NCBI GenBank assembly: GCA_023451825.1
Contig: JAEXYA010000046.1
Coordinates: 1-64,000, forward strand
Reading direction: 5' to 3'
DNA from: Pseudomonadota bacterium
Lineage (GTDB): Bacteria; Pseudomonadota; Alphaproteobacteria; Rhizobiales; Xanthobacteraceae
Length of the DNA stretch: 64,000 nt
In this document: positions 45,000 to 53,193 of the stretch, in pieces
How positions within the stretch are numbered: the first letter of the stretch is position 1
How the letters are laid out: every line of letters begins with the position of its first letter
The notes under the pieces: model-generated
The model's database searches: none
The model's input: the letters and a program-made list of their open reading frames with translations, nothing else
What the model was told of the DNA's origin: nothing
Made by a program: the position numbers and the translations under genes

Positions 45000-45403
45000 G
45001 CAAATTTCCCCCAACCGGCCTTGCCGCGGTGTCGCGCGACTGGCCGATTTTTTGCGCAGCGGTCGTGAACGATACGAAGTCGGGTTGCCCCAGCCCGGCT
45101 GCATGTCGCGGCACGGACTATGCCTTCAAGCGATCAATTAACGCAAGTGCAGTACGGGCGTTTTGCCGGGGACCACCTGTCGCACCAACTTCGCCATTAG
45201 TATTAGAGGGTTGCACCTTTCGTGCATCGCACAAAACGGATGCAGGACATTCCGGCAAACAGAACTTTTCACGGTGGCAGCGCGTGCATTTTGCATGGAA
45301 CGAAATCGAAATCGCCCGTTAATTGTACGCGTAAATAACTACGCCTCTTCACGCTTTGTTTGCCTGACTAGCTCATGCTTCGGCTATTCGCGAATGTGGG
45401 ACG
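45000..45403. other. Divergent regulatory spacer of livG and the PAS gene
   Basis: About 400 bases with no gene. It holds TGCAC-CTTTC-GTGCA at 45212-45226, a palindrome reminiscent of nitrogen-control sites, and TGCA-TTT-TGCA at 45285-45295. A promoter for the liv operon is expected here. Confidence 0.5.
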
Positions 45404-46015
45404 ATGGCTGTGAGTTTCGAAAGCTCAGACGCATCTGTGGTGAAGTCGATCCGCCAGCGCGATCTGCTTAATTGCTGGCTGCGTCTCTATGCGCGCGCGC
45501 AGACGCTGCCGCAGATGGCTGCCTATCAGCCCGACCGCCTCGACGACGAGCGCGCCGACCTCGTCAACTACATCGTCGATCACAACTGTGCCCCGGTGCG
45601 CTTCATCATCGACAGCAATGGCACGCGGATGGCCAGCGCTTACGGCTCGACCGGCAAGGGCCGCTATCTCGACGACTATCTCGGCCCGATCCTCGGCCCC
45701 GTCGCCCTGCCCGCCTACCACACCTGCGTCGCGCGCAAATTGCCGGCCTATACGATTTCGATGATCGATGACGTTAACGGCCATGTGGTGGCGTATGAAC
45801 GCCTGCTGCTGCCATTCTGCGAAGCAGGCTCCGAGGTCACGCATATCATCGCATCACTGAAGACCATCAGCGAAAACGGCAATTTTGAAATCCGCAACCT
45901 GATGCGCGGCCATCAAAGCGCGCCTAAGCCTGTGCTCAGCGTCGTCCTCGATCGCAACCTCGCTCATCGCATGCCCAACCGCAGCACGGCGAGCGAGCTG
46001 ATCGAGCTCGACTGA
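45404..46015 (+). CDS. PAS-like (PAS_5 type) protein
   Basis: 203 residues. The region from about 60 to 150 (RFIIDSNGTRMASAYGSTGKG, LGPVALPAYHTCVARKLPAY, VVAYERLLLPFCEAG) follows the pattern of the alphaproteobacterial PAS_5 family, single-domain proteins of unknown signal. No output domain is attached, so it probably acts through a partner. Divergent from the liv operon. Confidence 0.7.
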   Translation: MAVSFESSDASVVKSIRQRDLLNCWLRLYARAQTLPQMAAYQPDRLDDERADLVNYIVDHNCAPVRFIIDSNGTRMASAYGSTGKGRYLDDYLGPILGPVALPAYHTCVARKLPAYTISMIDDVNGHVVAYERLLLPFCEAGSEVTHIIASLKTISENGNFEIRNLMRGHQSAPKPVLSVVLDRNLAHRMPNRSTASELIELD

Positions 46016-46016
46016 G

Positions 46017-46364
46017 TTACGCCAGTTCTTTCGCATAAATCTCCGGCTTGAAGCCGACCAGGATCTTGCTGCCCGCTTCCAGCACCGGGCGCTTGATCAT
46101 CGAGGGCTGCTCCAGCATCAGCGCGATGGCCTTGGCTTCGGTGAGCCCCTCCTTCGCCGCATCGTCGAGTTTGCGGAAGGTGGTGCCGGCACGGTTCAGC
46201 AGCGTTTCCCAGCCCACGGCTTTGGACCAGCGCGCGAGATGCGCCTTGTCGATGCCTTCAGCCTTGTAGTCGTGAAAATCGTAAGCGACGTCATGGCTGT
46301 CGAGCCAGGTCCGCGCCTTCTTCATCGTGTCGCAGTTCTTGATGCCGTAGATGGTGTTCGCCAT
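46017..46364 (-). CDS. ArsC/Spx (YffB-like) family protein
   Basis: 115-residue thioredoxin-fold protein: MANTIYGIKNCDTMKKARTW at the start, with a single Cys11 where Spx has CxxC, and SMIKRPVLEAG at the cis-Pro region. Members use glutathione or act as regulators; the exact role is unclear. Stands alone after the convergent PAS gene. Confidence 0.87.
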   Translation of the reverse strand: MANTIYGIKNCDTMKKARTWLDSHDVAYDFHDYKAEGIDKAHLARWSKAVGWETLLNRAGTTFRKLDDAAKEGLTEAKAIALMLEQPSMIKRPVLEAGSKILVGFKPEIYAKELA

Positions 46365-46457
46365 GAGATATCCGCCGATCGATTATGGCCACCTGACTAG
46401 CAGATGACGCCGGATGGCTGGCTGCCATTCCGACGTCATCCACAACAGGCAGCGCGA

Positions 46458-47030
46458 TCAACCATGCTGGCGGCGATTGGCGACCATCAGCCAGACGGCC
46501 GAAACCAGAAAGTAGAACGCGCCGAAGGCGGCATAGGGTGCGACGTCGACGATGGTCGGCACCTTGGCGCCCCCGGACTGCACGACAAAGAATACGCCGG
46601 CCAGTGTCGATTGTGCGCCGCTGAGGATCATCGCCCATTGCGCGCCGGCGATGCGCCAGCGGCGGACACCGGTCACGAGCTGCGCAAGACCGGCAAGAAC
46701 GGCCCAGACGCCGAAGACCGCGAGCACGGCATTCATGCCCGACTGCAAGGCGCCAACCACAGCCACCGCCGTAGCCAGGCTGACCACCACATTCAGCGCC
46801 TGTGAGGGATTGGCAAGCAATCCGCCGCTGCCTTTCGCATCGAACCAGTTCGCCAGCGCATCCCATGCGGGGTAGCTCACCAGCAGCACGGCCGCGACCG
46901 CAGCGTTCGACCTGCCGACCGCCACCGCGGCGGCCACCCAGCCGGCTGCGACAAGGCCGCGGATCAAATAATAGCGTGCCAGATCCGCAATTCCGGTGGC
47001 CGGATATCGTGTGATTTCTGCGTTTGTCAT
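46458..47030 (-). CDS. DUF308-like small membrane protein
   Basis: 190 residues from ATG 47030, with GGAGAAAG upstream. Five or six hydrophobic segments (YYLIRGLVAAGWVAAAVAVG, VLLVSYPAWDALANWFDAKG and others). Resembles HdeD/DUF308 acid-stress membrane proteins only loosely. Divergent from the MarR gene, whose two palindromic operators sit in the shared spacer, so it is the likely regulated target. Confidence 0.75.
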   Translation of the reverse strand: MTNAEITRYPATGIADLARYYLIRGLVAAGWVAAAVAVGRSNAAVAAVLLVSYPAWDALANWFDAKGSGGLLANPSQALNVVVSLATAVAVVGALQSGMNAVLAVFGVWAVLAGLAQLVTGVRRWRIAGAQWAMILSGAQSTLAGVFFVVQSGGAKVPTIVDVAPYAAFGAFYFLVSAVWLMVANRRQHG

Positions 47031-47105
47031 GACTTTCTCCGCGAAAGCTGGGCCGGAAAACGCTCCGTGAGGCGACCTCGGCCGATTTGAATACTGCAAT
47101 AATTA

Positions 47106-47117
47106 TTATCGCGATAT
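47106..47117. promoter_or_regulatory. Palindromic operator 1 (TTATCGCGATAT)
   Basis: Core TATCGCGATA is a perfect 10-bp palindrome. An identical 12-mer lies 48 bases away. Both are in the spacer between the divergent DUF308-like and MarR genes and are probable MarR binding sites. Confidence 0.75.
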
Positions 47118-47153
47118 CTTTATTGACCTCAAGCACCCGACTTGTCCAGTCAT

Positions 47154-47165
47154 TTATCGCGATAT
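47154..47165. promoter_or_regulatory. Palindromic operator 2 (TTATCGCGATAT)
   Basis: Exact copy of the 12-mer at 47106-47117. It lies 33 bases before the MarR start codon, positioned for autorepression. Confidence 0.75.
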
Positions 47166-47197
47166 ACATTGTTGTGATACTGAGTGAGGAGCCCGCC

Positions 47198-47665
47198 ATG
47201 AAGCCAACCGACATCCTGCTCGATCAGCAGCTTTGCTTTGCACTGTATTCGGCCAGCATGGCCATCGGTCGCGCCTACAAGCCGCTGCTCGACCGGCTGG
47301 AGATCACCTATCCGCAATATCTGGTGCTGAGCACCCTGTGGGAGGCCGGCCCGCAAAGCGTCGGCGCGATCGCCGATCGGTTGGCGCTGGAGTCCAGCAC
47401 CGTCACGCCACTGGTGAAGCGACTGGAGCAGGCCGAATTCGTGACCCGCCAGCGCAATCCCGAGGACGAGCGGCAGGTCGTGGTCTCGCTGACCCCGAAA
47501 GGCACGGCGATGCGCGAGAAAGCTCGGTGCCTTGGCGAGACGCTGTTCGCCGCTGCCGGCATGACCCCGCAGCGGCTGATTGCACTCAATAGCGAGGTCC
47601 ACGCCTTCCGCGATGCGGTGGCCAATTACACCAACACGACGGACGATGCGACGACGAAAGGCTGA
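47198..47665 (+). CDS. MarR family regulator, OhrR type
   Basis: 155 residues from ATG 47198, with GAGGAG upstream. LLDQQLCFALYSASMAIGRAY has the Cys of the peroxide-sensing OhrR branch (LCFALYSA, Cys about residue 13), and the winged helix follows (VGAIADRLALESSTVTPLVKRLE, DERQVVVSLTPKG). No ohr gene is adjacent; the target appears to be the divergent membrane protein. Cys oxidation would release DNA. Confidence 0.88.
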   Translation: MKPTDILLDQQLCFALYSASMAIGRAYKPLLDRLEITYPQYLVLSTLWEAGPQSVGAIADRLALESSTVTPLVKRLEQAEFVTRQRNPEDERQVVVSLTPKGTAMREKARCLGETLFAAAGMTPQRLIALNSEVHAFRDAVANYTNTTDDATTKG

Positions 47666-47745
47666 CGACAGCCTGCGTCCGTCCACTGCTGGGCGCGTTT
47701 GGCCGAATCTGATCTAGCTCCGGCGAACAATGCGCGGATGCTGTC

Positions 47746-47904
47746 ATGGAATTCACAGCCCTGTTTCTCGCCATCACCGTCACCATGCTGGTCGCATGGC
47801 GCGGTCCGCGTCTGCTTGCGCTGTCGCTGTTCGCCGTGGTGCTGATCGCCTGTATCGCGACCTTCATGCACCACGCCACCGATGCGCTAAAACTGTCTTT
47901 CTGA
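47746..47904 (+). CDS. DUF5993-like small membrane protein (52 aa)
   Basis: MEFTALFLAITVTMLVAWRG onward, with two hydrophobic segments and the CIATFMHHATDALKLS ending. It is located 7 bases before a DsbB-family gene. Small proteins of this type are encoded with DsbB homologues; the role is unknown but probably linked to the disulfide enzyme. Confidence 0.75.
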   Translation: MEFTALFLAITVTMLVAWRGPRLLALSLFAVVLIACIATFMHHATDALKLSF

Positions 47905-47911
47905 GGCGGCC

Positions 47912-48457
47912 ATGACATCCGATCGCGCCATCACCCTGAACGTCCTCGCGCTCTACGCCCTCGCCGCTGTGCTCGCCACCGCCTTCGGCGCGCAATTCAT
48001 TCTGGGTGAACTGCCCTGCCCGCTGTGCCTGCTGCAGCGGATCATGTTCGCGCTGCTCGCCATCGGCCCGATCCTGAACATCCGCTACGGCCCGCGCCCG
48101 AGCCATTATGCGCTGTCGCTGCTCGCCGCCATTGTCGGCGCGGTCGTCTCGACGCGGCAGGTGCTGCTGCACATCATGCCCGGCGATGCCGGCTATGGCA
48201 CCGCGCTGTTCGGCTATCATTTTTACACGCTCGCCCTGATGGCCTTCGTTGCAGCGATTGCACTAATCTCGCTGGTGCTGCTGTTCGATCGCCAGTTCGA
48301 ACCGCAGCCGGCGACAAAGACAGCGGGCATCTTCGCGACTGTCGCCGTCGGGCTCATCATCGCTCTCACCGCAGGCAACTTGGCCTCCGCTCTGCTCGAA
48401 TGCGGCTTCAAGGCCTGCGCCGACGATCCCATCGCTTATGAGCTGATGAAGCGATAA
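47912..48457 (+). CDS. DsbB-family quinone-linked disulfide-forming protein
   Basis: 181 residues, four membrane helices. The first redox pair is CPLC (Cys36, Cys39). The periplasmic loop between helices 3 and 4, which carries the second pair in E. coli DsbB, has no Cys here; instead Cys164 and Cys169 lie in the C-terminal LLECGFKACADDP. It therefore differs from the classical enzyme. No DsbA gene is nearby. Confidence 0.85.
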   Translation: MTSDRAITLNVLALYALAAVLATAFGAQFILGELPCPLCLLQRIMFALLAIGPILNIRYGPRPSHYALSLLAAIVGAVVSTRQVLLHIMPGDAGYGTALFGYHFYTLALMAFVAAIALISLVLLFDRQFEPQPATKTAGIFATVAVGLIIALTAGNLASALLECGFKACADDPIAYELMKR

Positions 48458-48496
48458 CGCCGCTAACGCATAATGCGGCGCTTACAGCGAGATCAA

Positions 48497-49156
48497 ATGA
48501 CCATGACAGGCATCGCTGCCGCTTTCGCGCCGTTCGAAACGCTGGCCTCTGCACTTCTGCAGCACATCAAGACCGACGACGGTTCGCATGACGTTGCGCA
48601 TCTCGCGCGGGTCTGGTCCAATGTCCGTACCATCCAGGCCATCGAAGGCGGCGACCTCGAAATCCTCGCAGCGGCGACGCTGCTGCATGATTGCGTCGCC
48701 GTCGAGAAGAACTCACCGTTGCGCGCGCAAGCCTCGCGCCTCGCCGCCGAACATGCAGTGACGCTGCTCGCGCCATCCGGCTGGGCACGTGAGGGGCTGG
48801 ACCGCATCGCACATGCCATCGCTGCCCATAGTTTCTCCGCGAAGATCGCGCCGGAGACCATTGAGGCCAAGATCCTGCAGGATGCCGACCGGCTCGATGC
48901 CATCGGCGCCATCGGCATTGCGCGCTGCTTCTATACTGCCGGACGGATGCAATCCTTTCTCTATGACGCCGAAGACCCGGCCGCACGCCACCGCGCCCTG
49001 GACGATCGCGCTTTCGCCATCGATCATCTGCCGGCCAAACTGCTGACGCTCGCCAAGGGCTTCAACACCGCTGAAGGCAAGCGCATGGCGCAGGAACGCC
49101 ACGCGCGCATCGAAGCCTTCCTCGCAGATTTCATGGGCGAAGTGGGCTTGCGCTGA
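48497..49156 (+). CDS. HD-domain phosphohydrolase
   Basis: 219 residues from ATG 48497. DGSHDVAHLARVW and AATLLHDCVAVEK supply the H...HD metal ligands, and LQDADRLDAIGAIG the second Asp; the arrangement matches the YedJ/metal-dependent HD hydrolase group. Likely hydrolyses a nucleotide or phosphate monoester. No partner gene. Confidence 0.87.
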   Translation: MTMTGIAAAFAPFETLASALLQHIKTDDGSHDVAHLARVWSNVRTIQAIEGGDLEILAAATLLHDCVAVEKNSPLRAQASRLAAEHAVTLLAPSGWAREGLDRIAHAIAAHSFSAKIAPETIEAKILQDADRLDAIGAIGIARCFYTAGRMQSFLYDAEDPAARHRALDDRAFAIDHLPAKLLTLAKGFNTAEGKRMAQERHARIEAFLADFMGEVGLR

Positions 49157-49214
49157 GTGATAACTGCAGCGCCACCTGCCATGATCCAGCTTGCAGCCTA
49201 AGCATTCTGAGATT

Positions 49215-49239
49215 ATGTATATCCCACTGGGATATACAT
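49215..49239. promoter_or_regulatory. Perfect palindromic operator of vapBC
   Basis: 12-base arms ATGTATATCCCA and TGGGATATACAT around a single C, ending 9 bases before the vapB start. Toxin-antitoxin complexes repress their own promoter through such sites. Confidence 0.87.
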
Positions 49240-49248
49240 TGGTGTCTC

Positions 49249-49479
49249 ATGACAAGTTCGAAAATTTTTACGTCGAACCGCAGTCAGGCTGTCCGCCTGC
49301 CAAAGGCTGTCGCCTTCCCCGACAACGTCCAAGATGTCGATGTTCTCAAGATCGGTCGAAGCAGACTGCTCGTACCCAAAGGCAGGCGCTGGGATGACTT
49401 CTTCGATGGTCCGCGCGTCAGCGACGACTTCCTGAATGACCGCGAGCAACCGAAGGCCGAACAACGCGAGCCGTTCTGA
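49249..49479 (+). CDS. vapB: VapB antitoxin
   Basis: 76 residues. N-terminal AbrB-like DNA-binding domain (IFTSNRSQAVRLPKAVAFPDN), which also binds the operator upstream, and a C-terminal tail (WDDFFDGPRVSDDFL) that neutralises the toxin. Stop and toxin start overlap by one base (TGATG), typical of coupled expression. Confidence 0.9.
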   Translation: MTSSKIFTSNRSQAVRLPKAVAFPDNVQDVDVLKIGRSRLLVPKGRRWDDFFDGPRVSDDFLNDREQPKAEQREPF

Positions 49480-49877
49480 TGCTCGCTTATATGCTCGACA
49501 CCAATATCTGCATCTATGTGATGAAGAATCATCCCGAGCATTTGCGAGCAAAGTTCAATCAACTCGCTGATGCTCTGTGTATATCCAGCATCACTCTTGG
49601 AGAACTCCACTACGGCGCGGAAAAATCCGCCCGCCGCGGAGACAATCTGCTGCGCATCGCCCACTTCATCGCGCGTCTCGAAGTCTTGCCGTTCGATAGC
49701 AAGGCGGCCGCTCACTATGGGCAATTGCGAGCCGAACTCGAACGTGCCGGGACACCGTGCGGCAGTCACGATATGCAGATCGGCGCCCATGCGCGAAGCG
49801 AAGGCCTCACCTTGGTGACAAACAACATGCGCGAATTTTCGCGCATGCCAGGTCTTCGCGTCGAAAACTGGATCTAA
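49479..49877 (+). CDS. vapC: VapC PIN-domain ribonuclease toxin
   Basis: 132 residues. PIN acidic residues are visible: Asp7 in MLDTNICIY, Glu42 in LGELHYGAEKS, Asp98 in SHDMQIGAHA; TLVTNNMREF has the Asn in the position of the fourth residue. Members cut specific RNAs such as initiator tRNA or the 23S sarcin-ricin loop. Complete, so the module is probably active. Confidence 0.93.
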   Translation: MLAYMLDTNICIYVMKNHPEHLRAKFNQLADALCISSITLGELHYGAEKSARRGDNLLRIAHFIARLEVLPFDSKAAAHYGQLRAELERAGTPCGSHDMQIGAHARSEGLTLVTNNMREFSRMPGLRVENWI

Positions 49878-49881
49878 CTGC

Positions 49882-50388
49882 TCACGGCGCCCACTTCGTG
49901 AATACATAATCCCGCTGCTTCACGCGCCCTTCGTGGCAGGCAAAGCAGGTCTCGTGCTGGGCGCGGTCGACCGGCTTGCCGTCGATGAAACGGCCAAAAC
50001 CCCAGCCACCGGATGCGGCATATTTTGTGGAGTCCTTCACCATCACCTGCACCGTGGTGGCGGCGCCGGGGATCGAGGCGGATTCGAAATCCGGCGACTG
50101 GGTGTGTTTCCACGCCAGCTTCACCAGCACCGTGCCATCCGGGAATGGTAGTTTGCCATCCCGATAGGCTTTGACGGCGATGTCGTTGCCGACCACTGCG
50201 CGAAGTTCGTTCAAAGGTTCTGCCTCCTGCGCCGGCGCGATCAGCTCCCATTTGCGATAGCCATCGGGAACGCCGACGCCGTAGATCGGCGACAGGTTGT
50301 CCGGATTGCTCGCGTTGGCGGCGAAGGCCGCTGCCACCGCCGATGACACAACACCGGCGGCAAGGCTTGCCAGGATGATCTTGCGCAT
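49882..50388 (-). CDS. Cytochrome P460-type c-heme protein
   Basis: 168 residues with signal peptide ending AAFAA. YGVGVPDGYRKWELIAPA is the usual start of the P460 domain, and CFACH (about residues 147-151) is the heme site near the C-terminus, followed by RDYVFTKWAP. Family proteins oxidise hydroxylamine or bind ligands such as NO; the crosslinking Lys cannot be confirmed here. Its ATG overlaps the stop of the upstream hydrolase (TGATG). Confidence 0.87.
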   Translation of the reverse strand: MRKIILASLAAGVVSSAVAAAFAANASNPDNLSPIYGVGVPDGYRKWELIAPAQEAEPLNELRAVVGNDIAVKAYRDGKLPFPDGTVLVKLAWKHTQSPDFESASIPGAATTVQVMVKDSTKYAASGGWGFGRFIDGKPVDRAQHETCFACHEGRVKQRDYVFTKWAP

Positions 50389-51443
50389 CAGCGGGCCATC
50401 GCATCGGCATCGATGATCGCCTGGGCGAAATCACGCGGCGCTTCCTGCGGCAGGTTATGGCCGATGCCGCCGGCGATCAGGCGATGCTCATACTTGCCGG
50501 TGAACTTCTTCGCATAGGCCTTGGGATCGGGATGCGGCGCGCCATTGGCGTCGCCTTCCATGGTGATCGTCGGCACGGAGATGGACGGCCCCTGCGCGAG
50601 CCGCTTTTCCAGTTCGTCGAACTTCGGCTCGCCCTGGGCGAGCTCGAGCCGCCAGCGATAGTTATGGATCGTGATGGCGACGTGGTCGGGATTCTCGAAC
50701 GCCTTAGCTGAGCGATCATAAGTGGCGTCGTCAAAATTCCACTTCGGCGAAGCGAGCTTCCAGATCAGCTTGGCAAAATCGTGCCGATACTTGTCGTAGC
50801 CGAGCCGGCCGCGCTCCGTGGTGAAATAGAACTGGTACCACCATTCGAGCTCCGCCTTCGGCGGCAGCGGCATGCGGTTGCCTTCCTGGCTACCGATCAG
50901 ATAGCCGCTAACGGCGACCAGTGCCTTGACGCGCTCCGGCCAGATTGCCGCTAGAATATCGGCGGTGCGGCCGCCCCAGTCATAGCCGCCCACCACGGCC
51001 TTCTCGATCTTGAGGGCATTCATGAGATCGATGATGTCGGTGGCCAGCGCAGCAGGCTGGCCGTTGCGCGGTGTCGCATCGGACAGGAAACGCGTGTCGC
51101 CATAGCCGCGCAGATAAGGAATGATCACGCGGTAGCCGGCCGAGGCCAGCAGCGGCGCGACATCGACATAGCTGTAGATGTCATAGGGCCAGCCATGCAG
51201 CAGCAGGACCACCGGGCCATCAGCCGGGCCGTCCTCGGCATAGGCGACATTCAACACGCCGGCATTGATGGTCTTGAGCGGCTTGAAGCTGGTATGGGCG
51301 CCGGGCTTCACCGCCGGCAGCTGCTTCGGCGCCTGCGCCATGGCCGGGCTGAGACCACCGAACTGGGCTGTGGCCAGGCCGATGATGGCGGCACCAAGCA
51401 GGTGGCGGCGATTGAGATGGGGGCTGTTGCGCTTATCCGTCAT
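50388..51443 (-). CDS. Tat-exported alpha/beta hydrolase (epoxide-hydrolase-like)
   Basis: 351 residues from ATG 51443, with GGGAGAACC upstream. Twin-arginine signal HLNRRHLLGAAIIG, then LLHGWP (oxyanion motif, residues 82-87), nucleophile in GGYDWGG (Asp155), and catalytic His in GIGHNLPQEAP. Asp-nucleophile members include epoxide hydrolases and haloacetate dehalogenases; which one is unknown. Coupled to the downstream P460 cytochrome, and divergent from a regulator. Confidence 0.88.
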   Translation of the reverse strand: MTDKRNSPHLNRRHLLGAAIIGLATAQFGGLSPAMAQAPKQLPAVKPGAHTSFKPLKTINAGVLNVAYAEDGPADGPVVLLLHGWPYDIYSYVDVAPLLASAGYRVIIPYLRGYGDTRFLSDATPRNGQPAALATDIIDLMNALKIEKAVVGGYDWGGRTADILAAIWPERVKALVAVSGYLIGSQEGNRMPLPPKAELEWWYQFYFTTERGRLGYDKYRHDFAKLIWKLASPKWNFDDATYDRSAKAFENPDHVAITIHNYRWRLELAQGEPKFDELEKRLAQGPSISVPTITMEGDANGAPHPDPKAYAKKFTGKYEHRLIAGGIGHNLPQEAPRDFAQAIIDADAMAR

Positions 51444-51630
51444 GGTCGGTTCTCCCAGGCAGTGACGGCAGCGGGCCGTCGATGCCCGGACCATGACGTT
51501 TGATTGATCGGCTCGCTTGGAGGATTCTCTGACTTTCTCTTGAGAAGGCCATGATTTGTCGTTGAGACGGGGTGTGCTAGGGACGGTCCCGACGCAACGC
51601 CTTGACACCACAATAGGAAATGGACCCGCC

Positions 51631-53193
51631 GTGCTGTTCCGGTTCGACGACTACGTGCTCGATACCGGTCGGCGGGAGCTGCGGCGGGGCAGCGAGACGA
51701 TCGCCGTCGAACCGCAGGTGTTCGACGTGCTGGAATTCCTGATCCGTGCCCGGGACCGGGTGGTCAGCCGGGACGAGCTGCTGGCCGAGGTCTGGCATGG
51801 CCGCATCGTCTCCGAGGCGACGCTGAGCAGCCGCGTCAATGCGGCCCGCACAGCCATCGGCGACAATGGCGAGCAGCAGCGGCTGATCCGCACGCTGCCA
51901 CGCAAGGGCGTGCGCTTTGTCGGCGAGGTCCTCGAACACAGCGATGCGCCCGCGACGCCGGTCGTGACGGCAGATGCCCCGCCCGCCTCCGCCGATCTCT
52001 CCATCGCCGTGCTGCCGTTCAACAATATGAGCGCGGATCCCGAGCAGGATTATTTCGGCGACGGGATCGCCGAGGAGATCATCACCGCGCTGTCCCGCTG
52101 CAGCGGCCTGCTCGTCATCGCGCGAAATTCGTCCTTCACCTACAAAAACAAGCCGGTCGATATCCGCGAGGTCGGCCGCACGCTGGGCGTAAGTTATGTG
52201 CTCGAAGGCAGCGTGCGCCGTGCCGGCGAGCGACTGCGCATCATCGCGCAATTGATCGACGCACGCTCCGGCGCGCATCTGTGGGCCGATCGTTTCGACG
52301 GCGATCGCAGCGACGTATTCGATCTGCAGGACCGCATCACCGCCTGCGCGGTGGCCGCCATCGAGCCGACCCTGCGCATCGCCGAGATCGAACGGCGCCG
52401 GCATGACCGGCCGAACAGGCCCGACGCCTACGACCTGCTGCTGCGCGCATCCGCCCATGAACGCGATTTCACGCCGGAAGGCATGACCGCCGCGCTCGAT
52501 TGCCTGCATCAGGCGCTGGCGCTAGATCCCGGCTATGCGCCCGCGATGGCTGCAGCCGCCTATTGCCATGCACAGCGCCATTTCCAGGGCTGGATCGCGC
52601 AAGGCGGCAGCCATCGCAGCGAAGGGCTTGCCCTGGCGCAGAGCGCGATCCAACGCGCACCGAACGATCCGCAGATTCTCTGGATGTCGGCTTTTGCGAT
52701 CTGGAATCTCGCGGACACGCAGAGCGCAAAAGATGCCGCCATCGAGCTGTTCAGCCGCTCGCTCGCCATCAATCCGAACTCCGCCACCGCGCTCGCCCTC
52801 GCCGGCTGGATCGAGACCATGCGTGGCGAACAAGCCGCTGGCCGCGCTCTGCTCGAACGCGCGCGGCGCCTGAACCCGCTTGATCCCCATGGCTGGTTCG
52901 TCTGCGGCGCGCTGGCGATCGCCGATATCATCGACGGGAATTATCGCGGCGCTATCGCCTGGGCGGACAAGGCGCTGGTCCAGAACCGCCGCTTTGCGGT
53001 GGCGCTGCGCGCGCTGGCTGTGGCGCTGGTGAATGTCGGCGAGCATGAGCGCGCCGCACAGGTGGTGGAGGAACTGCTCACCATCGAACCGCAGCTCACG
53101 GTCTCCGCCTTCTTCGCGCGCATCCCCGTCCCGGTCGCCGCGATGGCGCAAACCTATGCCACAGCCCTGAAAGCTGCAGGACTTCCGGAATGA
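51631..53193 (+). CDS. Winged-helix (CadC-like)/TPR transcriptional regulator
   Basis: 520 residues from a GTG at 51631 (family start FRFDDYVLD). N-terminal trans_reg_C winged helix (LRRGSETIAVEPQVFDVLEFL, GVRFVGEV), then a TolB-like/adenylate-cyclase-associated domain (LSIAVLPFNNMSADPEQDYF, LEGSVRRAGERLRI), then several TPR helices. No membrane segment, so a soluble regulator. Divergent from the hydrolase-P460 pair, which is its probable target. Its stop overlaps the next start by 4 bases. Confidence 0.88.
   Translation: MLFRFDDYVLDTGRRELRRGSETIAVEPQVFDVLEFLIRARDRVVSRDELLAEVWHGRIVSEATLSSRVNAARTAIGDNGEQQRLIRTLPRKGVRFVGEVLEHSDAPATPVVTADAPPASADLSIAVLPFNNMSADPEQDYFGDGIAEEIITALSRCSGLLVIARNSSFTYKNKPVDIREVGRTLGVSYVLEGSVRRAGERLRIIAQLIDARSGAHLWADRFDGDRSDVFDLQDRITACAVAAIEPTLRIAEIERRRHDRPNRPDAYDLLLRASAHERDFTPEGMTAALDCLHQALALDPGYAPAMAAAAYCHAQRHFQGWIAQGGSHRSEGLALAQSAIQRAPNDPQILWMSAFAIWNLADTQSAKDAAIELFSRSLAINPNSATALALAGWIETMRGEQAAGRALLERARRLNPLDPHGWFVCGALAIADIIDGNYRGAIAWADKALVQNRRFAVALRALAVALVNVGEHERAAQVVEELLTIEPQLTVSAFFARIPVPVAAMAQTYATALKAAGLPE

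Noticed and set aside
45212..45226. Sigma-54 promoter for the liv operon
   Set aside because: On the minus strand the -24 element reads TG instead of GG and the -12 element has a mismatch next to its GC, so it was kept only as a palindrome observation.
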